Notes: generated by a model from the letters alone, not told the origin. Positions 1 to 8,974 are shown, counted from the stretch's first letter. The stretch: DNA of 64,000 bases from Burkholderia vietnamiensis LMG 10929 (GCF_000959445.1 NZ_CP009631.1:434001-498000), one strand, 5' to 3'. Program-made: numbers and translations.

Positions 1-913
1 TCGGGAACAGCCAGCGACGGTGGCCCGTCAGCGCGCGCAGCTCGGAAAGCAGCGCGATCGCCTGCTCGGCGAGCGGCACGATATGCACGCGGCGCATCTT
101 CATCTTCTCGGCCGGAATGCGCCACTCTCGGCGCTCCAAGTCGATCTCCGTCCACTCGGCCTGCCGCAGCTCGATGGTGCGAACGAACGTCAATGCCAGG
201 AATCGCAGAGCGAGCCGGGTCTCGGGCTCGCCTTCATAGGAGGCGATCGAGCGAAGCAACTCCGGCAGCTCGCTTTCGCCGACTCGCGCCATATGCTTGA
301 CGCGCACCGCCTTCAATGCGCCTCGCAGGTCAGGCGACGGATCTCGCTCGGCACGGCTCGTTGCAACGGCATAGCGAAAGACTTGGCCGCATGTCTGCAA
401 CGTCTTGCGCGCCGTCTCGAACGCCTCTCGTCCTTCGATTCGTCGAACGACCGCGAGCAAATCCGGGGCGCCGATCGAAGAAATCGGGCGCTGGCCGATC
501 AGGGGAAACACCTCGCGATCGAGCTGTTTCTTGACTCGGTTCGCGTGCGAAGCGCTCCATGTCGCTTGCTGCGCCTCGTACCACTCCAGCGCGACGGCCT
601 CGAAGGTGTTCTGTGCGGCAATGGCGCGAGTCTGCTTCTCGACGTCACGCTCGAACGCAGGGTTCTTCCCTTCCGCTAACAGCCGCTTCGCTTCGTCACG
701 CCTCGACCGAGCATCAGCGAGCGATGTCGCGGGATAGTCGCCGAACGTCAGCAGGTTTTCTTTGCCATTGAACCGGTATTTGAGCCGCCATTTCTTCGAA
801 CCACTGGAGCGCAGATCGAGATACAGGCCGCCGCCGTCGAAGAGTTTGTTCCCCCCGGCCTCATCGAATCTAGCGTTGCGGCACTTGGCGTCGGTAAGAG
901 GTTTGGTTTTCAT
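1..913 (-). CDS. Tyrosine recombinase, P4-type island integrase (3' end outside window)
   Basis: Site-specific recombinase expected to integrate and excise a genomic island at the neighbouring tRNA gene. From the ATG at 913 there are 304 codons with no stop before the window edge. The N-terminus (about residues 1-95, MKTKPLTDAK, then LYLDLRSSGSKKW and LTFGDYP) is the arm-DNA-binding domain of P4-type integrases. A SAM-like core-binding segment follows (about 100-185). The catalytic domain begins with FVRTIELRQAEW, whose R245 is the first catalytic arginine, and the catalytic lysine is probably in EKMKMRRVHIVPL (K270). The HxxR and tyrosine motifs lie beyond the edge, so activity cannot be judged. 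It is transcribed away from tRNA-Thr, the usual island arrangement. Family is confident; the specific element is unknown. Confidence 0.93.
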   Translation of the reverse strand, partial: MKTKPLTDAKCRNARFDEAGGNKLFDGGGLYLDLRSSGSKKWRLKYRFNGKENLLTFGDYPATSLADARSRRDEAKRLLAEGKNPAFERDVEKQTRAIAAQNTFEAVALEWYEAQQATWSASHANRVKKQLDREVFPLIGQRPISSIGAPDLLAVVRRIEGREAFETARKTLQTCGQVFRYAVATSRAERDPSPDLRGALKAVRVKHMARVGESELPELLRSIASYEGEPETRLALRFLALTFVRTIELRQAEWTEIDLERREWRIPAEKMKMRRVHIVPLAEQAIALLSELRALTGHRRWLFP

Positions 914-921
914 TGTTCGTC

Positions 922-977
922 GGGGGTACGGCATACCCCCAAATCCCGGAAGTCATACCCCGAATCTTACCCCCAAA
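922..977. repeat. Phased TACCCC(C) repeats between integrase and tRNA
   Basis: TACCCCCAAA occurs at 934-943 and 968-977, TACCCC at 956-961, and an inverted GGGGGTA at 922-928. Starts of the three direct copies are 22 and 12 bases apart, roughly whole helical turns. They lie just upstream of the integrase ATG. Arm-type integrase sites or an autoregulatory site are the likeliest roles; this is inference from position and phasing. Confidence 0.5.
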
Positions 978-1016
978 TTTTGGGGATGCCCCGGCCTCTC
1001 ACGGGACGTCCTGAAA

Positions 1017-1055
1017 CAAAAAACCCGCGTCAGCGCTAGGCTGGACGCGGGTTTT
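1017..1055 (-). terminator. Rho-independent terminator after tRNA-Thr
   Basis: On the minus strand a stem of ACCCGCGTC and GACGCGGGT with an 11-base loop is followed by TTTTTTG. It sits 33 bases past the tRNA 3' end and before the integrase start, so the tRNA transcript probably ends here and the integrase needs its own promoter. Confidence 0.8.
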
Positions 1056-1087
1056 GGGACTTCCGGGTACTACTTGAAACTAGTGTT

Positions 1088-1163
<76 letters not shown>

Positions 1164-1182
1164 GTAAGCCCGCGATTCTACC

Positions 1183-1689
1183 TCATTTCACGATCTTGAG
1201 GCGAGGTCTGCTACCGCCTTTCGAGCCGTCGCCGTCGGTGTTCGGCGGCTCGTCGGCGCCTTCGGACGGCTCCTCGTTCGCCCCGCTTTCAGCGACCGGC
1301 GTCAACGGCGACGCAGCATCGTCGCTCGGCATGCCCTCGTCTTCGGCCACGCCCGAATCCTCGCCCTCACCCGCCACCGCATCGACCTGGAACGCCATCC
1401 CCTGCCCGTTTTCCCGCGCATAGATCGCGAGCACGTTGGCCACCGGAATCTCGATCTTGTGCGCCTTCCCGGAAAACCGGGCGGTGAACTCGATCCACTC
1501 GTTACCCATCTGCAACTGGCTCGTGGCCTCGAAGCTGATGTTGAGCACGATCTCGCCGTCACGCACGAACTGGCGCGGCACGCGCGTCGACTGGTCGACC
1601 CTCACCGCGATATGCGGCGTGTATCCGTTATCGGTGCACCACTCGTAAAGCGCGCGCAACAGATACGGCTTCGTTGAAATCTCTTGCAT
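1183..1689 (-). CDS. sspB: ClpXP protease specificity-enhancing factor SspB
   Basis: Adaptor that delivers ssrA-tagged proteins to ClpXP in the cytoplasm. The 168-residue protein starts MQEISTKPYLLRALYEWC. The substrate-binding fold follows (HIAVRVDQSTRVPRQFV, IVLNISFEAT, WIEFTARFSGKAHKIEIP). A long acidic, low-complexity linker (about residues 105-155) leads to the short basic tail RPRLKIVK, the type of C-terminal peptide that docks on the ClpX N-domain. An upstream in-frame ATG at 1749 would add 20 residues, but homology begins at MQEIS. It follows sspA by 71 bases and is probably co-transcribed with it. Confidence 0.95.
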   Translation of the reverse strand: MQEISTKPYLLRALYEWCTDNGYTPHIAVRVDQSTRVPRQFVRDGEIVLNISFEATSQLQMGNEWIEFTARFSGKAHKIEIPVANVLAIYARENGQGMAFQVDAVAGEGEDSGVAEDEGMPSDDAASPLTPVAESGANEEPSEGADEPPNTDGDGSKGGSRPRLKIVK

Positions 1690-1760
1690 CACAATCCTCG
1701 AACCCGGAGCGGGCACGCGGCACGCCGCGCCGCCCGCTCCGTCATGCACTCATTGCACCA

Positions 1761-2372
1761 TCAGCGACGCATGACCTTTTCGGACGGCGTCAGTGCTTCG
1801 ATATACGCGGGACGGCTGAAGATCCGCTCGGCATACTTCATCAGCGGCGCAGCGTTCTTCGACAGCTCGATGCCGTAGTGATCCAGACGCCACAGCAGCG
1901 GCGCGATCGCGACGTCGAGCATCGAGAACTCCTCGCCGAGCATGTACTTGTTCTTCACGAAGATCGGCGCAAGCTGCGTCAGGCGATCGCGGATCGCAAG
2001 ACGCGCCTTCTCGTGATTCTTCTCCGCTGCCTTGCCCTTCTCGTTCTCGAGCGTGCTGACGTGAACGAACAGCTCCTTCTCGAAGTTCAGCAGGAACAGG
2101 CGCGCACGCGCGCGCTGCACCGGGTCGGCCGGCATCAGCTGCGGATGCGGGAAGCGCTCGTCGATGTATTCGTTGATGATGTTCGATTCGTACAGGATCA
2201 GATCGCGCTCGACCAGAATCGGCACCTGACCGTACGGGTTCATCACCGAGATGTCTTCCGGCTTGTTGAACAGGTCGACGTCACGAATTTCGAAGTCCAT
2301 GCCCTTCTCGAACAGCACCAGCCGGCAACGCTGGGAGAACGGGCAAGTTGTGCCGGAATACAGAACCATCAT
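1761..2372 (-). CDS. sspA: Stringent starvation protein A (GST-fold)
   Basis: RNA-polymerase-associated GST-fold protein of the SspA family, linked to starvation and acid-stress transcription in relatives. Its 203 residues open MMVLYSGTTCPFSQRC with the thioredoxin-like N-domain. The typical N-domain features are YGQVPILVERDLILYES and the all-helical C-domain with FSMLDVAIAPLLWRLDHY. SspA proteins usually lack glutathione transferase activity despite the fold. Immediately upstream is petC, 94 bases away with a terminator-like hairpin between, so sspAB probably has its own promoter. Confidence 0.94.
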   Translation of the reverse strand: MMVLYSGTTCPFSQRCRLVLFEKGMDFEIRDVDLFNKPEDISVMNPYGQVPILVERDLILYESNIINEYIDERFPHPQLMPADPVQRARARLFLLNFEKELFVHVSTLENEKGKAAEKNHEKARLAIRDRLTQLAPIFVKNKYMLGEEFSMLDVAIAPLLWRLDHYGIELSKNAAPLMKYAERIFSRPAYIEALTPSEKVMRR

Positions 2373-2385
2373 ATTTGCGTTTCCT

Positions 2386-2450
2386 CAAAAAAGCCGAGGG
2401 CCGGCACGCGACGCAACCCCTTTCACGGGTTCCGCCTTGCGCCGGCCCCA
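2386..2450 (-). terminator. Terminator-like hairpin after petC
   Basis: On the minus strand GCCGGC arms flank an inner imperfect stem (AACCC with GGGTT), followed closely by CTTTTTTG. It lies between the petC stop and the sspA start. The long GC-rich stem and T-run fit an intrinsic terminator or attenuator. Confidence 0.6.
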
Positions 2451-2466
2451 CGCCGGTCAGGCGTGT

Positions 2467-3225
2467 TTACTTGATATCTTTCCAATACGCGGCATTGAGC
2501 CGCCAGGCCAGGAAAGTCAGGACGCCGAGAAAGATCAGCACCCACACGCCGAGGCGTTTGCGGGTCTGCTGAGCCGGCTCGGACATCCACGTCATATACG
2601 CCACCAGGTCGGCCACCGCAGCATCATAATCCGGCGACGACAGTGTCCCCGGTGTGACTTGCTGGAAGCCGACGAGCGTATGGACCTTCTCGCCCGTCTC
2701 CTCGTTCGTCTTGTCTTCGAATTTGGCAGTGCGCTGCCCCTGCAGCTGCCACAACACATGGGGCATGCCGACGTTCTCGAACACCGCGTTGTTCCAGCCG
2801 GTCGGCCGCGTATCGTCGCGGTAGAAACTGCGCAGATACGTATACAGCCAGTCGCGGCCGCGCGCCCGCTCCTCGACAGACAGGTCGGGCGGCATGGTGC
2901 CGAGCCAGTTCTTCGCGTCTTCGGGCCGCATCGCGACGGACATCGTGTTCCCGACCTTGTCGGTCGTGAACAGGAGATTCTTTTCGATCTCCTTCTGGGA
3001 TATGCCCAGATCCGTCAGACGGTTGTAGCGCATCAGGTTCGCGCTGTGGCAGTTCAGGCAATAGTTTACAAACAATTGCGCGCCGTGCTGAAGCGAAACG
3101 AGATTTTCCGTGTTATCGGGCGCCCGGTCGAGCGGAAAATTACCTTCCGCGCGCACGGCCGGCGCCGCAAGCAGCGCCACGGCCGTCGCACCGATCAGCG
3201 CGAGCGTCGAAAGCAGTTTCTTCAT
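2467..3225 (-). CDS. petC: Cytochrome c1 of the cytochrome bc1 complex
   Basis: Heme c subunit of ubiquinol-cytochrome c reductase, passing electrons from the Rieske protein to cytochrome c. The 252-residue protein has a Sec signal peptide (MKKLLSTLAL to AVRAEG) and the heme motif CLNCH (C56, C59, H60). A downstream AMRPEDAKNWLG segment holds the candidate methionine ligand. One C-terminal membrane helix (VWVLIFLGVLTFLAWRL) ends in a lysine tail. Last gene of petA-petB-petC; petB ends 21 bases upstream. Confidence 0.97.
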   Translation of the reverse strand: MKKLLSTLALIGATAVALLAAPAVRAEGNFPLDRAPDNTENLVSLQHGAQLFVNYCLNCHSANLMRYNRLTDLGISQKEIEKNLLFTTDKVGNTMSVAMRPEDAKNWLGTMPPDLSVEERARGRDWLYTYLRSFYRDDTRPTGWNNAVFENVGMPHVLWQLQGQRTAKFEDKTNEETGEKVHTLVGFQQVTPGTLSSPDYDAAVADLVAYMTWMSEPAQQTRKRLGVWVLIFLGVLTFLAWRLNAAYWKDIK

Positions 3226-3246
3226 GTCGTTCTCTCCTCGCTCACG

Positions 3247-4629
3247 TTAATGGGGCTTGAAGCGCACCCGTTCCGGCGGCTGCTTGAACGTGCCAAGCGG
3301 CGTCCAGACCGGCATGCCGAGGAAGAACGCGAAGTAGATCAGCGCACAGCCCTGCGCAATCAGCGTTGCAGCCGGCGACGGCGGCCGCGTGCCGAGGAAC
3401 GCCAGCGTCAGGAACGCCGCGACGAAGATCCCGAGGAACACCTTGTGGAACAGCGGCCGGTAGCGGATCGACTTCACCGGGCTGCGGTCGAGCCACGGCA
3501 GGAAGAACAGCGTGATCACCGCCGAACCCATCACGACGACGCCCCAGAACTTCGATTCGGTCAGGAACATGAACACGACGATCGCCGCGGCCAGCACCGG
3601 CAGGCCGAGCTTCCACTTGCCGCGCGCGCGCACCAGCGCGAGCACGCCGAGCAGCGCGATCACGATCATCAGCACGATCTTGAACGGGTCGGTGGTCGCG
3701 CGCAGCATCGCGTAGAACGCGGTGAAGTACCAGACCGGCGCGATCTCCGGCGGCGTCTGCAGCGGGTTCGCGGGGACGAAGTTGTTCGACTCCAGGAAGT
3801 AGCCGCCCATCTCCGGCGCGAAGAACACGATCAGCGCGAACACCATCAGGAACACGCAGACGCCGAAGAAATCGTGCACCGAGTAATACGGATGGAACGG
3901 GATGCCGTCGAGCGGAATGCCGTTTTCGTCCTTCTTCGCCTTGATCTCGATGCCGTCCGGGTTGTTGGACCCGACCTCGTGCAGCGCGACGAGGTGCGCG
4001 ACGACGAGGCCCACCAGCACGAGCGGAATCGCAATCACGTGGAATGCGAAGAAGCGGTTCAGCGTGACGTCGGACACCACATAATCGCCGCGGATCCACA
4101 GCGACAGGTCCGGGCCGACGAACGGGATCGCCGAGAACAGGTTCACGATCACCTGCGCGCCCCAGAACGACATCTGGCCCCACGGCAGCAGATAGCCGAA
4201 GAACGCCTCGGCCATCAGGCACAGGAAGATCGCGCAGCCGAAGATCCACACGAGCTCGCGCGGCTTGCGATACGACCCGTACATCAGCCCGCGGAACATG
4301 TGCAGGTACACGACGACGAAGAACATCGACGCGCCGGTCGAGTGCATGTAGCGGATCAGCCAGCCCCACGGCACTTCGCGCATGATGTACTCGACCGACG
4401 CGAACGCCAGCATCGAGTCGGGCTTGTAGTTCATCGTCAGGAAGATGCCCGTGACGATCTGGTTGACGAGCACCAGCAGCGCGAGCGAGCCGAAGAAGTA
4501 CCAGAAGTTGAAGTTCTTCGGCGCGTAGTACTCGGAAACGTGCTTCTTCCAGGTGGACGTGAGCGGGAAGCGCTGGTCGATCCAGCCGGTGACACCTGTC
4601 GTGGACACTTCGTTGTTGTCGGCAGCCAT
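3247..4629 (-). CDS. petB: Cytochrome b of the cytochrome bc1 complex
   Basis: Integral-membrane subunit carrying both b hemes and the Qo and Qi quinone sites. The 460-residue protein starts MAADNNEVSTTGVTGWID. The first core half has HSTGASMFFVVVYLHMFRG, with bis-heme histidines expected in helices B and D. The second half carries the Qo motif as PVWY (APVWYFTAFYAML) instead of mitochondrial PEWY. C-terminal helices complete a full-length bacterial cytochrome b. The start overlaps the petA stop by one base (TGATG), so the two are probably translationally coupled. Confidence 0.97.
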   Translation of the reverse strand: MAADNNEVSTTGVTGWIDQRFPLTSTWKKHVSEYYAPKNFNFWYFFGSLALLVLVNQIVTGIFLTMNYKPDSMLAFASVEYIMREVPWGWLIRYMHSTGASMFFVVVYLHMFRGLMYGSYRKPRELVWIFGCAIFLCLMAEAFFGYLLPWGQMSFWGAQVIVNLFSAIPFVGPDLSLWIRGDYVVSDVTLNRFFAFHVIAIPLVLVGLVVAHLVALHEVGSNNPDGIEIKAKKDENGIPLDGIPFHPYYSVHDFFGVCVFLMVFALIVFFAPEMGGYFLESNNFVPANPLQTPPEIAPVWYFTAFYAMLRATTDPFKIVLMIVIALLGVLALVRARGKWKLGLPVLAAAIVVFMFLTESKFWGVVVMGSAVITLFFLPWLDRSPVKSIRYRPLFHKVFLGIFVAAFLTLAFLGTRPPSPAATLIAQGCALIYFAFFLGMPVWTPLGTFKQPPERVRFKPH

Positions 4630-5249
4630 CACGCTTCTCCTTTCTCGTCCTTGCCGATCACGAGGGTCGTCGCCGACGTGAACATATAGGGCGGGATGTC
4701 GAGATTCTGAGGCGCCGGCTTGTTCTTGAACACGCGGCCGGCGAGGTCGTAGGTCGAACCGTGACACGGGCAGAGGAAGCCGCCCGGCCAGTCGTCCGGC
4801 AGGTTCGGCTGCGGACCGGGCGTGAAGCGTTGGCTTGGCGTGCAGCCGAGGTGCGTACACACGGCCATCACGACGAGAATGTTCTTGCGATCGGCCCGCG
4901 CGCGATACTCGTTCGCACAATACGCGGGCAGCGGCATCGAATAGGGGGATTTCGAGGTCGGGTCGGCCACTTCCTTGTCGGCCTTGACGACGTCGGCCAG
5001 CATGTCGTCGGTGCGGTTCAGGATCCACACCGGCTTGCCGCGCCACGGCACGGTGACCATCTCGCCGGGCTTCAGGTTGCTGATGTCGACCTCGACCGGC
5101 GCGCCGGCCGCTTTCGCTTTCGCGGACGGCGCAAGCGACGCCGCGAAAGGTATGACGGTGGCTACGCCTCCCACGCCACCTGCTACGGATGTCGCAATCA
5201 GCCAGGTACGGCGGCCGCTGTCGACGCGTTTGTCTTCCTTGTCTCGCAT
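4629..5249 (-). CDS. petA: Rieske 2Fe-2S subunit of the cytochrome bc1 complex
   Basis: Oxidises ubiquinol and reduces cytochrome c1. The 206-residue protein starts MRDKEDKRVDSGRRTWLIAT, a twin-arginine-type anchor (RR at 13-14 then a hydrophobic helix), as expected for a cofactor protein exported by Tat. Cluster ligands are in CTHLGC (C131, H133, C136) and CPCHGS (C160, C162, H163). The start was chosen for the RR anchor; an upstream ATG at 5327 would add 26 unlikely residues. First gene of petABC. The 219-base AT-richer leader upstream (5250-5468) must hold the operon promoter, but I could not assign a clear -10/-35. Confidence 0.97.
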   Translation of the reverse strand: MRDKEDKRVDSGRRTWLIATSVAGGVGGVATVIPFAASLAPSAKAKAAGAPVEVDISNLKPGEMVTVPWRGKPVWILNRTDDMLADVVKADKEVADPTSKSPYSMPLPAYCANEYRARADRKNILVVMAVCTHLGCTPSQRFTPGPQPNLPDDWPGGFLCPCHGSTYDLAGRVFKNKPAPQNLDIPPYMFTSATTLVIGKDEKGEA

Positions 5250-5468
5250 CACACGCCCCACTTCTGAGTTGGATTTTCCGTCACGACTTTGCATTCCGCC
5301 GCTAGTGTGCGCGAATGGAGTCGCCATTTACAAGGCCCGGAGACGAAAATCCCTTCGAAGTAATTGATAGTTAAGGGTTTTCCCCCACTATCGGAGCAAT
5401 TAAATCATTTCACTTTTAAGCGCCTGCTTCATTGTGAAAATTCGATGCACCGCCGCAAAATCCGCGAT

Positions 5469-6215
5469 TCAAACCGGATTATGAATATCGATAAAAAGGT
5501 GCTCGATATCGAATTCCTCCGACAAGTGGCGGCCCAGCGCCTGGACGCCGTAGCGCTCGGTCGCATGGTGCCCCGCCGCAACGAACGCGACGCCGCTCTC
5601 GGCGGCCGCGTGCGTGGTCGATTCCGACACCTCGCCGGTCAGGAACACGTCGGCGCCCGCGTCGATCGCCGCGTCGAAATAGCTCTGCGCGCCGCCGGTG
5701 CACCACGCGACACGGCGCACCTGCATGTCGGAATCGCCGAGCACGAGCGGCGTGCGTCCGAGCGTGTTCTCGACCTTCGCGACGAAGTGCTCGAGCGTGA
5801 CGGGCATCGGCAGCGTGGCCATCCAGCCGAGCTCGCCGTCGCCGAAACGCTGGTCGCCGATCAGCCCGAGCTTCTCGCCGAGCTGCGCGTTGTTGCCGAA
5901 CAGCGGGTGCGCGTCGAGCGGCAGGTGGAACGCGAACAGGTTCAGGTCGTTCGCGAGCAGCAGCTTCAGCCGCCGGTACTTGCGGCCGGTGATCTGCGGC
6001 GCCTCGTTGCGCCAGAAGTAGCCGTGATGGACCAGCACGGCGTCGGCGCCCCATTCGAGCGCGGCTTCGAGCAAGGCGACCGAGGCCGTCACGCCGGTGG
6101 CGATCTTCTCGATCTTGCGCCGCCCCTCGACCTGGAGGCCGTTCGGGCAATAGTCCTTGAAGCGCGCGGTTTCAAGGGTATTGTTCAAGTACAATTCAAG
6201 TTCGATCCGATCCAT
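5469..6215 (-). CDS. Nif3/DUF34-family dinuclear-metal protein
   Basis: Member of the widespread Nif3 (YbgI/YqfO) family, often annotated as GTP cyclohydrolase 1 type 2 homologue; its cellular role is unsettled. The 248 residues carry metal-binding patterns VLVHHGYFW near residues 60-70, FHLPLDAHP, and the C-terminal [14 protein letters not shown] that pairs with the N-terminal histidines. The ATG at 6215 has an AGAGG ribosome site five to six bases upstream. Its start is only 21 bases from the divergent protease gene. Confidence 0.9.
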   Translation of the reverse strand: MDRIELELYLNNTLETARFKDYCPNGLQVEGRRKIEKIATGVTASVALLEAALEWGADAVLVHHGYFWRNEAPQITGRKYRRLKLLLANDLNLFAFHLPLDAHPLFGNNAQLGEKLGLIGDQRFGDGELGWMATLPMPVTLEHFVAKVENTLGRTPLVLGDSDMQVRRVAWCTGGAQSYFDAAIDAGADVFLTGEVSESTTHAAAESGVAFVAAGHHATERYGVQALGRHLSEEFDIEHLFIDIHNPV

Positions 6216-6236
6216 ATAAACCTCTAATCTATTCAG

Positions 6237-7445
6237 ATGCTTAGACGCTTCTGGCTGTTCTTCGCGCAGGCGGTGACCGTACTGCTCGCGCTGATGTTCA
6301 TCGTCGTGACGCTCAAGCCGCAATGGCTGCAACGGCAAGGACAGCTCGGCAAGCAGCTCGCCACGCCGATCGTCGCGCTGCGGGAAGTTGCGCCGGGCAT
6401 CGGCGGCGGGCCGGCGACCACGTCGTACGCGGAAGCCGCGCAAAAGGCGATGCCCGCCGTCGTCAACGTGTTCTCCAGCAAGGACGGCTCGTTGCCGCCC
6501 GATCCGCGCGCGAAGGATCCGCTGTTCCGCTATTTCTTCGGCGATCGCAACAACGCCCGCAAGCAGCAGGACGAACCGGCCGCCAACCTCGGCTCCGGCG
6601 TTATCGTGAGCCCGGAAGGTTACATTCTAACGAACCAGCACGTCGTCGATGGTGCCGACCAGATCGAAGTCGCGCTCGCCGACGGCCGCACGGCCACCGC
6701 GAAGGTGATCGGCAGCGATCCGGAAACCGATCTCGCCGTGCTGAAGATCAACATGACGGACCTGCCGACCATCACGCTCGGCCGTTCGGACCGCTCGCGC
6801 GTCGGCGACGTCGTGCTGGCGATCGGCAACCCGTTCGGCGTCGGCCAGACGGTCACGATGGGCATCATCAGCGCGCTCGGCCGCAATCACCTCGGCATCA
6901 ACACGTTCGAAAACTTCATCCAGACCGACGCGCCGATCAACCCCGGCAACTCGGGCGGCGCGCTCGTCGACGTGAACGGCAACCTGCTCGGCATCAACAC
7001 CGCGATCTACTCGCGCTCGGGCGGCTCGCTCGGCATCGGCTTCGCGATCCCCGTGTCGACGGCCCGCACGGTGCTCGAAAGCATCATCACGACCGGCTCG
7101 GTCACGCGGGGCTGGATCGGCGTCGAGCCGCAGGACGTCACGCCGGAGATCGCCGAATCGTTCGGGCTCCAGCAGAAGTCGGGCGCGATCGTCGCGGGCG
7201 TGCTGCAGGGCGGCCCGGCCGACAAGGCCGGCATCAAGCCGGGCGACATCCTCGTCAGCGTGAACGGCGACGACATCACCGACACGACCAAGCTGCTGAA
7301 TACCGTCGCGCAGATCAAGCCCGGCACGGCGACCAAGGTGCACGTGGTGCGCAAGGGCAAGGAGTTCGACGTGAACGTCGTGATCGGCAAGCGCCCGCCG
7401 CCGCCGAAGCAGACCGTCGACGAGCAGGACAGCGACAGCGAATGA
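6237..7445 (+). CDS. DegS/HtrA-type membrane-anchored serine protease
   Basis: Periplasmic trypsin-like protease for envelope quality control, resembling DegS/AlgW in having a single PDZ domain. The 402-residue protein has an N-terminal membrane anchor ([20 protein letters not shown]). The triad is visible at H135 ([10 protein letters not shown]), D165 ([10 protein letters not shown]) and S239 (NPGNSGGAL). One PDZ domain (about residues 285-385, [23 protein letters not shown]) precedes an acidic tail. DegQ/MucD have two PDZ domains, so DegS-like is the better comparison. No clear Shine-Dalgarno precedes the ATG. A strong terminator follows. Confidence 0.93.
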   Translation: MLRRFWLFFAQAVTVLLALMFIVVTLKPQWLQRQGQLGKQLATPIVALREVAPGIGGGPATTSYAEAAQKAMPAVVNVFSSKDGSLPPDPRAKDPLFRYFFGDRNNARKQQDEPAANLGSGVIVSPEGYILTNQHVVDGADQIEVALADGRTATAKVIGSDPETDLAVLKINMTDLPTITLGRSDRSRVGDVVLAIGNPFGVGQTVTMGIISALGRNHLGINTFENFIQTDAPINPGNSGGALVDVNGNLLGINTAIYSRSGGSLGIGFAIPVSTARTVLESIITTGSVTRGWIGVEPQDVTPEIAESFGLQQKSGAIVAGVLQGGPADKAGIKPGDILVSVNGDDITDTTKLLNTVAQIKPGTATKVHVVRKGKEFDVNVVIGKRPPPPKQTVDEQDSDSE

Positions 7446-7495
7446 ACGCGCGCTGGCCGGTCGCAGCCGGCGGCCCGCAGCAGCGGTAAACGACG

Positions 7496-7522
7496 AAGGG
7501 CAGCCATTGGCTGCCCTTTTTG
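7496..7522 (+). terminator. Terminator of the DegS-like gene
   Basis: GGGCAGCC and GGCTGCCC form a perfect 8-bp stem with a three-base loop, followed by TTTTTGCTTT. It separates the protease gene from the convergent tatC. Confidence 0.9.
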
Positions 7523-7590
7523 CTTTGTATCGACGTGGATTCGTCGTCCTGAAACCGCATTCGGCGGGCGCCCGGCGCCCGCGCCGCGGC

Positions 7591-8373
7591 TCAGGTAGCC
7601 GTACCGTTTTCCGCTTCCGGTTCCTCGCCGGGCTTCGGCACGAAGAATCGCGCGGCCAGCAGCCCGATCTCGAACAGCACGACGAGCGGCAGCGCGAGCA
7701 TCAGCTGCGAGAACACGTCCGGCGGCGTGACGACCGCCGAGACGACGAAGGCGCCGACGATCACGTACGGCCGCATTTCCTTCAGCTTCTGCAGCGACAG
7801 CACGCCCATCCGCACGAGCAGCACGACGACGATCGGCACCTCGAACGTGACGCCGAACGCGATGAACATCCCGAGCACGAAGCTCAGATAGTTGTCGATA
7901 TCGGTCGACATCTCGGCGCCGAGCGGCGCGTTGTAGTGCGCCATCACGCGGAAGATGGTCGGGAACACGAGGAAGTACGCGAACGCCATCCCGCACAGGA
8001 ACAGCACGTAGCTGCTGCCGACGAGCGGCACGACGAGCTTCTTCTCGTGCTGGTACAGGCCCGGCGCGACGAACGCCCAGATCTGGTACAGCACGATCGG
8101 CAGCGCGATCACGAGCGCGACGAGCATCGTGACCTTCATCGGCACGAAGAACGAGCCGGTGACGTCGGTGACGATCATCCTGCCGCCCTTCGGCAAGTTC
8201 TCCATCAGCGGCCGCGCGAGCAGCCGGAAGATGTCGGGCGCCCAGTACACGAGCCCGAGGAACACGACGATCACGGCCAGCCCCGCGCGAATGATGCGAT
8301 CGCGAAGCTCGACGAGATGGGAAATGAAGGTTTCTTCCGGGGCGTCGCCCGGATTCTGCTGCGGGTCGCTCAC
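7591..8373 (-). CDS. tatC: Sec-independent translocase subunit TatC
   Basis: Receptor core of the twin-arginine translocase, binding RR signal peptides at the inner membrane. GTG start at 8373 gives 260 residues beginning VSDPQQNPGDAPEETF. The family signature FISHLVELRDRIIRAGL is at the N-terminus, followed by six hydrophobic helices (for example YVLFLCGMAFAYFLVFPTIF and FVVSAVVTPPDVFSQL). A longer ATG-initiated version would run into the tatB region and is unlikely. Last gene of tatABC; client candidates in this window are the Rieske protein and MsrP. Confidence 0.96.
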   Translation of the reverse strand: MSDPQQNPGDAPEETFISHLVELRDRIIRAGLAVIVVFLGLVYWAPDIFRLLARPLMENLPKGGRMIVTDVTGSFFVPMKVTMLVALVIALPIVLYQIWAFVAPGLYQHEKKLVVPLVGSSYVLFLCGMAFAYFLVFPTIFRVMAHYNAPLGAEMSTDIDNYLSFVLGMFIAFGVTFEVPIVVVLLVRMGVLSLQKLKEMRPYVIVGAFVVSAVVTPPDVFSQLMLALPLVVLFEIGLLAARFFVPKPGEEPEAENGTAT

Positions 8374-8414
8374 GCCGGCCCTCGGTAGGATTGACGAGCG
8401 AGCATGCGCTCGGC

Positions 8415-8948
8415 TCAGAAGAAACGCGTCGGCCGGCGCAGGCTGGCCGGCTGATGGCGCGCGACTCGCGCGGCGCCCGACTGCACGTGCGTGCGGCGGG
8501 CCGTCGCGCGCTTGTACCAGACCGGCGTGCTCGCCTGCTTCACACGCCAGTTGCGGCGCTTGCGCGCCAGCGCGATCGTGCTGGCGCGCCACGACGACGG
8601 CGCGGCGGGCGAATCGGTGCCCGACGTGCCGGCATCGACCGAGCCTTCATGAAGGCCGCCGACCGCGGAATTCCACGTGTCGTTCAGCTCCTTCTCGTGC
8701 TCGCGCAGGTTGTCGTGAATGGTCGTCTCGACATTGCGCGCGGCCGTCTCGAAATCGGTCTTCATCGTCCGCAGCGCGTCGAGTTCGATTTCGCGCGAGA
8801 CCTCGGCCTTCACGTCGTTGATGTACCGCTGCGCGCGGCCGAACAGCGCGCCCGCCGTGCGTGCGACGCGCGGCAGGCGCTCGGGGCCGAGCACCACGAG
8901 TGCGACGACGCCGATCAGCGCCATCTTCGAAAGACCGAGATCCAGCAT
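8415..8948 (-). CDS. tatB: Twin-arginine translocase subunit TatB
   Basis: Partner of TatC in substrate recognition. The 177-residue protein starts MLDLGLSKMALIGVVALVVLG, the short membrane helix, followed by the conserved PERLPR hinge and an amphipathic helix. A charged coiled segment covers about residues 60-110. The last 60 residues are unusually basic and Arg/Trp-containing (WRASTIALARKRRNWRV to SLRRPTRFF), unlike the acidic or proline-rich tails of many TatB proteins. Sits between tatA and tatC. Confidence 0.95.
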   Translation of the reverse strand: MLDLGLSKMALIGVVALVVLGPERLPRVARTAGALFGRAQRYINDVKAEVSREIELDALRTMKTDFETAARNVETTIHDNLREHEKELNDTWNSAVGGLHEGSVDAGTSGTDSPAAPSSWRASTIALARKRRNWRVKQASTPVWYKRATARRTHVQSGAARVARHQPASLRRPTRFF

Positions 8949-8974
8949 CGCGAATGCCTGTCAGCGTGCCGGCG

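Noticed and set aside
2251..4689. An 812-codon plus-strand frame opposite petBC
   Set aside because: Antisense shadow with no recognisable domain; petB and petC on the minus strand are certain.
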